From contig JAILPA010000110.1 of the NCBI GenBank assembly GCA_024690505.1, positions 1-34,618 of the forward strand: DNA of 34,618 bases. The letters are read 5' to 3'. Below are positions 1 through 6,417 of the stretch, in pieces. The notes beneath the pieces were generated by a model that saw only the letters and a program-made list of their open reading frames with translations, was not told where the DNA came from and made no database searches. The DNA comes from Prevotella sp. (GTDB lineage: Bacteria > Bacteroidota > Bacteroidia > Bacteroidales > Bacteroidaceae). How positions within the stretch are numbered: position 1 is the first letter of the stretch; every line of letters begins with the position of its first letter. Made by a program: the position numbers and the translations under genes.

Positions 1-116
1 AATGACAAAGCAAGCAGGATGGCAGGAATCAATGTGGTTGCCGACAAAAGACACAAAAGCCAGGTAGGGATTCGGTTTCCAGAATCTGGCAGAGAATTTG
101 ATTTCAATAATACCAT
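1..116 (-). CDS. Possible 5' end of a membrane protein gene running off the left edge
   Basis: On the minus strand an ATG at 116-114 opens a frame with no stop to the window edge (38 codons). After about 17 polar residues it reads into a hydrophobic stretch (WLLCLLSATTLIPAILLALS) that could be a first membrane segment or signal anchor. It lies 116 bp downstream of the flavodoxin gene, on the same strand, with a hairpin between them. The plus strand is also open from base 1 to a TAA at 169-171, without a recognisable product, so the strand is not certain. I do not recognise the family. Confidence 0.25.
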   Translation of the reverse strand, partial: MVLLKSNSLPDSGNRIPTWLLCLLSATTLIPAILLALS

Positions 117-131
117 ATTGTTTCTTGCAAT

Positions 132-160
132 AGATGGCTGGCCATCACAGCCAGCCATCT
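132..160 (-). terminator. Hairpin downstream of the flavodoxin gene
   Basis: A perfect 11-bp stem (AGATGGCTGGC / GCCAGCCATCT) with a 7-nt loop lies about 70 bp past the stop codon of the flavodoxin gene. No T-run follows on either strand, so termination is inferred from position and stem strength only. Confidence 0.4.
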
Positions 161-232
161 CACTAAACTAAACAAATACTTTATGCGCTCGACCTTTGGT
201 CGCTTTGCTTGCAAAGAATTTTATACCTGTGA

Positions 233-727
233 TTATAAACTAGGGGTGATGGCGGCGATCCAAGCTTCGATGCGAGTGTCGGTCTTGTCGTCCTCGTTGA
301 TGTCGTCGAGGGGCAGGCCGATGAATTTGCCGTCGATTACAGCCTCGGAGTCGTCGAAGGTGTAGCCGTCGGTCTCAACTGAGCCGATGAACTTGGCACC
401 GCTATTCTTAATGCCGTTGTAGAGTTCACCCATGCCGCCTACGAACGTGTCGCTATACGAAGAACAGTCGCCGCAGCCGAAGATGGCGATGGTCTTGCCA
501 CTGAGATCTGCACTTTGGAGCGTCTTTAGTCCGTCGTACCAGTTGTCCTGCAATTCTCCAGCGCCCCATGTCGAAGTACCGAGGATCAGGTTCTGGTTGG
601 CGGCCACGATGTCGGCTGTCAAGTCCTGTACGTTCAGGGCCTCGCAGCCCAGTTTCGAGGCAATCTTCTCTGCGATGGCCTCGCAGGTTCCAGTCGAGGA
701 ACCATAGATTACAATTGTTGTGTTCAT
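233..727 (-). CDS. fldA: Flavodoxin (long-chain type)
   Basis: Small FMN-binding electron-transfer protein of the cytosol, able to replace ferredoxin in low-potential reactions. The 164-residue length fits the long-chain flavodoxins. The phosphate-binding loop is at residues 9-16 (GSSTGTCE), and the isoalloxazine-flanking loops follow at STWGAGE (about 52-58) and FGCGDCSSYSDTF (about 83-95). The start is an ATG at 727-725. The gene follows the DUF2023 gene on the same strand after a 47-bp AT-rich gap, a pairing that is recurrent in Bacteroidetes, so the two are probably co-transcribed from the promoter at 1262-1293. Confidence 0.95.
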   Translation of the reverse strand: MNTTIVIYGSSTGTCEAIAEKIASKLGCEALNVQDLTADIVAANQNLILGTSTWGAGELQDNWYDGLKTLQSADLSGKTIAIFGCGDCSSYSDTFVGGMGELYNGIKNSGAKFIGSVETDGYTFDDSEAVIDGKFIGLPLDDINEDDKTDTRIEAWIAAITPSL

Positions 728-774
728 CTTGTTAATTTTCGATTTACGAATTTTCGATTTATTACTTCAATTTT

Positions 775-1242
775 TCAATTTCTGTTGATGCAATGTCCGT
801 CACATGACCCGTCGCATTGGCACTTGCCTTTCTTGCGTTTGCAATACCGTTCGCACTGTGCACAGAGGTCGTAGCCGAGCATGGCGCCAAGGATGAAGTC
901 CTCTTCGGGCGTGAGCTGGTTCAGCGGACGGGTGACGATGAGCCGGATGGCCTCCAAACACTCACGCCGCCCGAAATACACGTTCAGGTTCTGCTGCCCG
1001 GCAGGTTGTAGCAGGTATGGAATACCCTGGTTCTCCAGTCGCTGTATGGCCAGTTCGCTGTACTTCTTATTGCAGGTGAACAGCACCATGTGGCGCACAC
1101 CTTTATTAAGTTCATAGATGTGGTTCATCAGCACCTTGAGCGTTGCTCCAGACTGCTCACGCTCGGCAGAGCTCAAGCGGGCTTGGCTCTGCTCTCGCTT
1201 ACTCGCAGTCTTCATCTCTGTGGGAATCGTCGTTGTTCTCAT
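775..1242 (-). CDS. DUF2023 family protein with Cys-rich C-terminus
   Basis: The core from about residue 39 (MNHIYELNKGVRHMVLFT) to about 128 matches my memory of DUF2023, a family of unknown function usually found beside flavodoxin in Bacteroidetes and epsilonproteobacteria. The tail carries seven cysteines (pattern CAQCERYC, then four more near CQCDGSCDGHC), which could bind a metal or an Fe-S centre; that is inference. The chain is 155 aa, with about 38 extra N-terminal residues of low complexity compared with the usual 115-120 aa. The promoter -7 box is at 1262-1269, about 20 bp from the ATG at 1242, which supports the long start; an internal ATG at 1128 is the alternative. A role in maturation or redox control of the neighbouring flavodoxin is plausible but unproven. 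Confidence 0.85.
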   Translation of the reverse strand: MRTTTIPTEMKTASKREQSQARLSSAEREQSGATLKVLMNHIYELNKGVRHMVLFTCNKKYSELAIQRLENQGIPYLLQPAGQQNLNVYFGRRECLEAIRLIVTRPLNQLTPEEDFILGAMLGYDLCAQCERYCKRKKGKCQCDGSCDGHCINRN

Positions 1243-1261
1243 GACCTTTCAAATTGCGGTG

Positions 1262-1293
1262 CAAAGGTACAGCAAATAAAAAAGGTGCGCAAT
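1262..1293 (-). promoter_or_regulatory. Bacteroidetes-type promoter of DUF2023-flavodoxin
   Basis: On the minus strand the -7 box TACCTTTG (1262-1269) fits TAnnTTTG. Twenty bases upstream is ATTG (1290-1293), one mismatch from the -33 consensus TTTG. The expected transcript start lies only about 10-15 nt before the DUF2023 ATG at 1242. Confidence 0.75.
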
Positions 1294-1327
1294 ACCTAAA
1301 AACGAGTGTTTTTAAAGATGGCGCACC
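1284..1327. promoter_or_regulatory. 44-bp near-palindrome overlapping the DUF2023 promoter
   Basis: Nested inverted repeats: GGTGCGC (1284-1290) pairs with GCGCACC (1321-1327), and TAAAAAC (1297-1303) pairs with GTTTTTA (1308-1314) around GAGT. The two 6-nt internal loops are symmetric. It covers the -33 box and extends upstream, which is where an activator or repressor dimer would be expected. It lies upstream of the predicted transcript start, so it is more likely a DNA site than an RNA leader. Confidence 0.55.
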
Positions 1328-1466
1328 CATGATGACCAACAAAAGCAGATTAGCAAGAAATAGGTATTACTAATGATAAGTCAAACGACTTTTCTTTTAG
1401 TAAGCAAACAATAGACAATCAGGTGACGAATATTACTGTGCCACTAGTGTCTCTTAAAAATTATTT

Positions 1467-1484
1467 TATTGCTGTCCGATAAAA
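1467..1484. repeat. Terminal inverted repeat of an IS4-family element
   Basis: TATTGCTGTCCGATAAAA lies 60 bp past the transposase stop, where an IS end is expected. The same terminus, TATTGCTGTC followed by (A/C)GCTAAA, bounds the 332-bp MITE at 9003-9334. The opposite end of this IS copy is not present before rpe. Confidence 0.65.
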
Positions 1485-1544
1485 ATCGGAATTGATTAAT
1501 ATTCGTTTGAAACTGCCTTTAAACAGGCAGAATTAATTCTCATC

Positions 1545-2206
1545 TCAAAAAGTAACCCCTCCTACTTGGGAAAAAAGCTCCAATTGTCGTGTATTCTGAC
1601 ATGCTATCCACCTCGCTCGCTGTTGTTCCAGCAGGTTCCAGTCGAGTTTCGAACAGTTGAGCAGCGTAATGAGGTCGATATATGCGCTCAGAGTTACCCT
1701 GGTAAGCATCACGATATTCGAGAAAGCCAACTTGCTTTTGGCTTTTGTCTGCATAACCATCAATAAGAGGTAGGCAATCATGGTCACCCATATCTGTATC
1801 TCGATGGCATTTGCGTTATCATCAAGGAAGTACTTCAATGGGAAGTCCTGCTTCAATTTTTTGAAGAGCGACTCGATACTCCAACGCCTGCGGTACGTCT
1901 CACAAATTTGCTCTGCAGACATCTCCTCATGATCAAGTACGTTTGTAATAAACTCAATGGTATCCTTGCCATCGTCAGTACGTCTGACTATTCTGCGACA
2001 GCGTTATGTTCCTTGCACACGCTCCTTCACAGTACCCCCCAGAATTGGGCCTTTTGCCACGACGATGCTTAAGTCCCAACTCTGTCATGGGACGCTCTAC
2101 ATACCTGTCATACGTAAACTCTATAATCTGGTCTGCGATGATGTCTTTCTCAGGACACTCTCGCTGCTCGGGAGAGTGGCTATTATTTTTTTGCTACGAG
2201 GGGGGG
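1545..2206 (-). pseudogene. IS4-family transposase, 5'-truncated and frameshifted
   Basis: The last 125 codons (1545-1922) are open and carry the IS4-family YREK signature, Y-x2-R-x3-E-x6-K, in YRRRWSIESLFKKLKQ. That includes the catalytic Glu of the DDE triad. Upstream, similarity continues in frame (RRTDDGKDTIEFITNVLDHE) but is broken by a TAA near 2004 and a frameshift near the C-run at 2035-2040. Further up, a different frame reads IADQIIEFTYDRYVERPMTE. The frame is lost by about 2200, where it meets the rpe stop codon. The first half with the two catalytic Asp residues is absent, so the gene is dead. Family-level call is firm; the exact IS is unknown. Confidence 0.8.
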
Positions 2207-2854
2207 CTATAGGGCCCGCAGCCGGCTGATGACGCCCTCTGGGTCTTTGGCCTGGAACACGTAGCTGCCGCTCACAAGCACGTCGGCTCCCGCCTCGACC
2301 AGCCGCGGAGCCGTCTCGCCCTGCACACCGCCATCAATCTCGATGAGGGCGTGGCTGCCGCTCTGGCTGATGAGCCGGCGCAGCCGGCGCACCTTCTGAA
2401 TGGTGTTCTCGATGAAGCGCTGTCCGCCAAAACCGGGGTTGACACTCATCAGGAGCACCATGTCAACATCGCAAACAATGTCCTCGAGCACTGAAACAGG
2501 CGTAGAGGGGTTCAGCGTCACACCCGCCTTCATGCCTGCGGCGTGAATCTCCTGAACGGTGCGGTGAAGGTGAGGGGTGGCCTCCTGATGAACGTTCATC
2601 ATCATGGCGCCGAGCTTGGCCGTGCGCTCAATGTAGCGCTCGGGGCGCTCTATCATGTAATGGACGTCGAGGGGCTTGCGGCAGACCTTTGCCACAGCGT
2701 CCAGGACGGAGAAGCCGAAGGAGATGTTGGGCACGAACGAACCGTCCATGACGTCAAGGTGAAGCCAGTCGGCCTCGCTGCGGTTGATCATCTTAATCTC
2801 GCTGTCAAGATGAAGAAAGTCGGCAGCGAGAAGTGAGGGGGATACCAGTGTCAT
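2207..2854 (-). CDS. rpe: Ribulose-phosphate 3-epimerase
   Basis: Interconverts ribulose-5-phosphate and xylulose-5-phosphate in the pentose phosphate pathway. It is a 215-aa TIM barrel of normal length. Visible family signatures are SPSLLAADF (residues 5-13), the metal-binding and catalytic segment LHLDVMDGSFVPN (about 32-44), DVHYMIERP (about 63-71), MSVNPGFGGQ (about 136-145) and EIDGGV (about 168-173), with the second catalytic Asp. The ATG is at 2854-2852. It is the last gene of the rlmH-fmt-rpe run. Its TAG stop (2207-2209) touches the truncated transposase remnant, so the insertion or a later deletion came right up to the gene without cutting it. Confidence 0.97.
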   Translation of the reverse strand: MTLVSPSLLAADFLHLDSEIKMINRSEADWLHLDVMDGSFVPNISFGFSVLDAVAKVCRKPLDVHYMIERPERYIERTAKLGAMMMNVHQEATPHLHRTVQEIHAAGMKAGVTLNPSTPVSVLEDIVCDVDMVLLMSVNPGFGGQRFIENTIQKVRRLRRLISQSGSHALIEIDGGVQGETAPRLVEAGADVLVSGSYVFQAKDPEGVISRLRAL

Positions 2855-2905
2855 TGTAGTTTCTTCGATTGACTGATTGGTGGTTTATCTATGTTTTCAG
2901 TCGTC

Positions 2906-3013
2906 TCAGGCCATCGGCCGGGGAGCGGCCACACGATAGGTGTAGGCAAATTGCTTGATCATTTGAATCACCTTCTCGCTGGGCGTCATTTCTTCGTGTG
3001 TAAATATTGGCAT
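2906..3013 (-). CDS. Small hypothetical protein, 35 aa
   Basis: An ATG at 3013-3011 opens a 35-codon frame ending in TGA at 2906-2908, between fmt and rpe and on their strand (79 bp from fmt, 51 bp from rpe). The product has an amphipathic core, MTPSEKVIQMIKQFAYTYR. From memory, very short Bacteroidales proteins often have this pattern of PSEK-V-x-x-I-K-Q-x-A-x-x-Y-R. Function is unknown. An overlapping 60-codon frame (2889-3071) has no such pattern and I prefer the shorter one. A proteomic or comparative check would decide. Confidence 0.5.
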   Translation of the reverse strand: MPIFTHEEMTPSEKVIQMIKQFAYTYRVAAPRPMA

Positions 3014-3092
3014 AGGCAAAACTGTTTAAGTATATGACTCTTTTATTATTGTAACGCATACGACCATACATTTATTATGTTGATGCATGAAA

Positions 3093-4106
3093 TTATTGCA
3101 GAAGGGCCCTCACTCCTCCCTCGGAGGTGTCGGGAGAGGCTTCTCCCCTCCTTCGGAGGTATGGGGGGAGGCCGTTCAGGAAGGCAGCGGCATCCATGCG
3201 TTTCTTGCCGGAGAGCTGTAGTTCGTCAATCTGCAACAGATTGTCGGCACATGCCACGCAGAGGCGCTTCTTGCCGACGATTTCCAGTTGTCCAGGAGCC
3301 GTGTGGGCGGGCAGCGTGGTCTTAGTGGTGCGGTATATCTTCAAAGGGGTCTCTTTGCCATCGGCGGTCGTCAGCATAGTCCACGCACCTGGCACGGGCG
3401 ATAAACCGCGGACAAGGTCATAGACCTGCTTAGCCTTCTTAGTCCAGTCAATCCGACAATTATCCTTGAACAGCTTCGGTGCTGGGTGCAGGGCCATTGA
3501 CTCCTGCTGGGGCATAGACTCGGGGTGTCCATCGGCATCGACCATCTTCTGAAGTGTCTCTAAGCAGATGCGTGCGCCCAGATGCATGAGGCCATCGTAG
3601 ACATATTCCACATCGGCGGTGTCGGGCACGTCGAAGGGCAGCTGATGGATGATGCGGCCGGTGTCTATGTCGTGGTCGAGGAAAAAGGTGGTGACGCCCG
3701 TTCGTTTCTCACCATTGATGACTGCCCAGTTGATGGGAGCCGCGCCACGGTAGTCGGGCAGCAGCGCGGCATGGACGTTGAATGTGCCGTATTCGGGCAT
3801 GGCCCACACCACTTCGGGCAACATGCGGAATGCCACCACCACTTGCAGATTGGCTTTGTAGCTGCGAAGCTGTTCTACGAAGAGAGGGTCTTTCATCTTC
3901 TCTGGCTGCAGCACGGGCAAACCGTGTTCCAGGGCATACTGCTTCACGGCCGACGGCTGTAGCACGGAGCCATGACGGCCTACGGGCTTGTCGGGCTGCG
4001 TGACGACGGCTACCACGTTGTAGCTGTTATCCACCAGTGCCTTCAGTGTCTCAACGGCAAACTCCGGTGTACCCATGAACACAATTCGCAAGTCTTCTTT
4101 TGTCAT
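3093..4106 (-). CDS. fmt: Methionyl-tRNA formyltransferase
   Basis: Transfers a formyl group from 10-formyl-tetrahydrofolate to Met-tRNAfMet for translation initiation. The N-terminal formyltransferase domain shows VFMGTPEFAV (residues 9-18), the catalytic Asn-His pair in FNVHAALLPDYRGAAPINWA (about 109-128) and the Asp in DHDIDTG (about 143-149). The C-terminal tRNA-binding domain follows from about residue 205. The last 25 residues (from about 313, LPPYLRRRGEASPDTSEGG onward) do not look like Fmt. They are translated from the GC-rich palindromic repeat at 3108-3172, which has replaced or extended the native end. The core domains are intact, so activity is likely. rlmH lies 23 bp upstream. 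Confidence 0.96.
   Translation of the reverse strand: MTKEDLRIVFMGTPEFAVETLKALVDNSYNVVAVVTQPDKPVGRHGSVLQPSAVKQYALEHGLPVLQPEKMKDPLFVEQLRSYKANLQVVVAFRMLPEVVWAMPEYGTFNVHAALLPDYRGAAPINWAVINGEKRTGVTTFFLDHDIDTGRIIHQLPFDVPDTADVEYVYDGLMHLGARICLETLQKMVDADGHPESMPQQESMALHPAPKLFKDNCRIDWTKKAKQVYDLVRGLSPVPGAWTMLTTADGKETPLKIYRTTKTTLPAHTAPGQLEIVGKKRLCVACADNLLQIDELQLSGKKRMDAAAFLNGLPPYLRRRGEASPDTSEGGVRALLQ
3108..3172. repeat. GC-rich palindromic repeat at the 3' end of fmt
   Basis: Two related units lie in tandem. On the minus strand each reads roughly CCTCyCC, 4-5 nt, ACCTCCGA(A/G)GGAGG: CTCCCCCCATACCTCCGAAG leads into GGAGGGGAG (about 3144-3172), then CCTCTCCCGACACCTCCGAG leads into GGAGGAG (about 3112-3143). 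Each has a self-complementary CCTCCG-x2-GGAGG core. It resembles intergenic CTCCCC...GGAGGGG repeats that I remember from Bacteroidetes genomes. Here it lies inside the reading frame. Confidence 0.6.
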
Positions 4107-4129
4107 ATATAAGATAAACAGTTGGGGGA

Positions 4130-4600
4130 TTATTCGTGATGATAAGGCTCACCCTTGATGATAGTGCAAGCCCTATATAGTTGCTCGGTAAAGACAAGGC
4201 GCACCATCTGGTGGGAGAATGTCAGGCGTGATAGCGACAGCTGCTCGTTGGCTCGTTCGTAGACGGCAGGCGAGAAGCCGTATGGGCCTCCAACGACGAA
4301 CATCAGCCTACGGGCGCTGTTGCGCTTCTGCTCTAACCATCGGGCCAGTTCCAGGCTGCGCGGCTCGTGACCGTGCTCGTCGAGCAGCACGAGTGTGTCC
4401 TGTGGTTGTATCTGCTTGAGTATCAGCTCGCCTTCTGCCTGCTTCTGCTGTTCTTCTGTAAGGTGCTTGGTATTCTTCAACTCGGGAATGACAGTGATAC
4501 TAAAAGGCATATAGTGGCTGATGCGCTCGGCATAGTCATTGATGCCAGCAAGGAAATGCTTATCGGTAGTCTTACCCACAAGTATCAACTCGGTCTTCAC
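4130..4600 (-). CDS. rlmH: 23S rRNA (pseudouridine1915-N3)-methyltransferase RlmH
   Basis: SPOUT-class methyltransferase that modifies pseudouridine 1915 in helix 69 of 23S rRNA using SAM. The length of 156 aa is normal. The SAM-binding trefoil-knot motifs are visible: LVLLDEHG (about 70-77), FVVGGPYGF (about 101-109) and the C-terminal LSLSRLTFSHQMVRLVFTEQ with the terminal PYHHE. The start codon is GTG at 4600-4598. No ATG lies in frame nearby, and the N-terminus it gives (MKTELILVGKT) matches the family. It lies between the small membrane protein gene and fmt with 23-bp gaps on both sides, so it is probably in one transcript. Confidence 0.96.
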   Translation of the reverse strand: MKTELILVGKTTDKHFLAGINDYAERISHYMPFSITVIPELKNTKHLTEEQQKQAEGELILKQIQPQDTLVLLDEHGHEPRSLELARWLEQKRNSARRLMFVVGGPYGFSPAVYERANEQLSLSRLTFSHQMVRLVFTEQLYRACTIIKGEPYHHE

Positions 4601-4623
4601 GGTTTTCTTCGCATTGATGGATA

Positions 4624-5058
4624 TTACACTTCTTTATTCTCACGGTGGTCGTCCCAGAAGAGCAGAGCCTTAAGAAACGTTTCGTTGGGATTGTTATTGA
4701 ACTGCTTAGAGCGGAAGGCCACTATCGTCATGTATACCATATAGATGAGCATACACAACATGAAGGCACAGGCGTATGCTTGCCACTTCATCTCTGTAAG
4801 GAACAGGCTGAATGCAGCAAGTGTTAGGCAGAAGACGGTGCCGAGGATGAGCAGCCGGCGATGACGCCAAGAATCCTTGAAGTCCTCCAACTTCTGGCGT
4901 TTCTCCAGGTATTTCTCAAAAGCCTCTTCGGTAGTGTTATAGTTCTCGATTCGAGGCAGCGTGGGGTCGTCCTTAAAATCGGTGCGAATATCCCAGATGC
5001 GGCCTTGCAACGACTCGAGGTCAACAGATTCTATATAGGAACGGTCAATTTGAAACAC
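4624..5058 (-). CDS. Two-TM membrane protein of unknown function
   Basis: 144 aa. Residues 1-66 are polar and probably cytosolic. Two closely spaced membrane segments follow, at about 69-87 (LLILGTVFCLTLAAFSLFL) and 92-113, then an amphipathic tail (FLKALLFWDDHRENKEV). The start is a GTG at 5058-5056; an in-frame TAA lies 18 bp upstream and no ATG is available. It is the first gene of the run with rlmH and fmt, 23 bp before rlmH. I do not recognise the family and the sequence does not suggest a catalytic function. Confidence 0.75.
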   Translation of the reverse strand: MFQIDRSYIESVDLESLQGRIWDIRTDFKDDPTLPRIENYNTTEEAFEKYLEKRQKLEDFKDSWRHRRLLILGTVFCLTLAAFSLFLTEMKWQAYACAFMLCMLIYMVYMTIVAFRSKQFNNNPNETFLKALLFWDDHRENKEV

Positions 5059-5110
5059 TTTACAATGAACGATTTACGCGTTATACTTTTCGGTTGAAGT
5101 CTATAGTTAA

Positions 5111-5172
5111 GATTTGCGGACTTACTATTTCCGACGGCACAGGCCAAATCGCAAATCGTAAATCCGCAAATC
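5111..5172 (-). terminator. Inverted repeat after galK
   Basis: GATTTGCGGA (5111-5120) pairs perfectly with TCCGCAAATC (5163-5172) across a 42-nt loop that itself holds related direct repeats of the AAATCGCAAATCGTAAAT type. It lies between the galK stop (5190) and the next gene (start 5058). It may terminate the gal operon, but the long loop and lack of a T-run make this weak. Confidence 0.35.
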
Positions 5173-5189
5173 GTGTCTATCAAGGAGAA

Positions 5190-6356
5190 TTAAGCCAGTT
5201 TTCTCGAGCCGTCGCCAATGACAACATCATAGACTTTGGGCTCGTGGCCGTACTTCTCGGCGAAGCGCTTCTTAGCATCGGCAATGAACTTCTTGTAAAG
5301 GTCGGCACGCACCAGGTTGATAGTGCATCCACCGAAGCCACCACCCATGATACGGCTACCCGTCACGTCGTTCTCCTTGGCAATGTCATTGAGGAAGTCG
5401 AGCTCTTCGCAGCTCACCTCATACTCTTTCGACAATCCCTCGTGGGTCTCGTACATCTTCTGTCCTACGGTCTCATAATCGCCAGCGATAAGTGCATCGC
5501 AGACTGCCAGCACGCGGTCTTTCTCGCCCAAAACGAAGTGAGCACGCTTGTAGTCCTCTTCGCCAACCTCGGCGCGAACTTCCTCAAGCTGTTCCCATGT
5601 GCAGTCGCGCAGGGTCTCAAACTTACCCTCAGGATGCTTGGCAGCGATGTGCTTCACCACGTTCTCGCACGAGTTGCGGCGATCGTTATAGGGAGAACCT
5701 GCCAGTTCGTGCTTCACTACTGAATCGAGCAGCACCAGACGGTAGCCATCGGGCTTGAAGGGGAAGTACTCAAACTCGCGGCTGCGGCAGTCGAGGCGCA
5801 TCAGGCAGCCGGCTTTGCCAAAGACAGAGGCGAACTGATCCATGATGCCGCAGTTCACACCGCAGTAGTTGTGCTCGGTAGCCTGGCCGGCCAGCACCAT
5901 GTCCCACTTTGAGACCTTGTTCTCGCCGAAGATATCGTTCAGGCCGCAGGCGAAGCAGCTCTCCATAGCAGCTGACGACGACATGCCGGCACCAAGGGGC
6001 ACATCGCCAGCGAAAGCAATGTTGAAGCCCTTGACAGGCACACCCAGCTTCTGGAACTCCTTGGCAATGCCATAGATGTAGCGGGCCCAGGAGGCACGGG
6101 GACCGGCAGGGTCGCTGAGCTTGAAGTCAACACGGTCCTTCAGGTCAATAGCATAGGCCATCACGGTGTCCTCGGTACCGTTGGCACGCATCTCGGCCAT
6201 GATGCCTTTGTCCACTGCACCAGGGAAAACGAAGCCACCGTTATAGTCGGTGTGCTCACCTATCAGGTTAATACGTCCGGGCGAAGCGTAAACGTTACCG
6301 GTCTTGCCGTCAAAGTGCTTGATGAAGCGACTTCTTACAAATTCAATATCCATCAT
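5190..6356 (-). CDS. galK: Galactokinase
   Basis: Phosphorylates alpha-D-galactose at C1 with ATP, the first committed step of the Leloir pathway. It is a GHMP-family kinase of 388 aa, the usual length. The galactokinase signature is at about 27-45 (GRINLIGEHTDYNGGFVFP), the GHMP ATP-binding loop at about 121-132 (PLGAGMSSSAAM), the catalytic Asp is in NCGIMDQFASVFG (about 171-183), and the C-terminal glycine-rich motif is SRIMGGGFGGCT (about 342-353). Two adjacent ATG codons (6356 and 6353) could start it. It is the third gene of galM-transporter-galK, 61 bp after the transporter. Transport, anomer conversion and phosphorylation are therefore encoded together. Confidence 0.97.
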   Translation of the reverse strand: MMDIEFVRSRFIKHFDGKTGNVYASPGRINLIGEHTDYNGGFVFPGAVDKGIMAEMRANGTEDTVMAYAIDLKDRVDFKLSDPAGPRASWARYIYGIAKEFQKLGVPVKGFNIAFAGDVPLGAGMSSSAAMESCFACGLNDIFGENKVSKWDMVLAGQATEHNYCGVNCGIMDQFASVFGKAGCLMRLDCRSREFEYFPFKPDGYRLVLLDSVVKHELAGSPYNDRRNSCENVVKHIAAKHPEGKFETLRDCTWEQLEEVRAEVGEEDYKRAHFVLGEKDRVLAVCDALIAGDYETVGQKMYETHEGLSKEYEVSCEELDFLNDIAKENDVTGSRIMGGGFGGCTINLVRADLYKKFIADAKKRFAEKYGHEPKVYDVVIGDGSRKLA

Positions 6357-6417
6357 GTTTTGTTTAGATTTAGAATTGAGGTGAATGATTATATGAAACT
6401 CTTTCCCTCAAATGTGG

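Larger units (their letters stand above)
1243..1544. other. Gene-free stretch between DUF2023 and the IS remnant
   Basis: It holds the promoter and palindrome of the DUF2023 operon (1262-1327), the IS terminal repeat at 1467-1484, and a small hairpin at 1513-1530 (CTGCCT / AGGCAG) just past the transposase reading frame. The AT-rich segment 1328-1465 shows only a weak 5-bp hairpin (AAGTC / GACTT, 1378-1391), and I see no gene in it. Confidence 0.6.

Noticed and set aside
1..171. Open plus-strand frame from base 1 to TAA at 169-171
   Set aside because: No recognisable product, and its end runs through the hairpin at 132-160. It could be the tail of a gene, but I cannot support it.
2889..3071. 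60-codon minus-strand frame overlapping the 35-aa ORF
   Set aside because: Basic, irregular composition and no family pattern; the 35-aa frame in another phase has one.
5094..5723. Plus-strand 209-codon open frame
   Set aside because: Antisense to galK; no domain.
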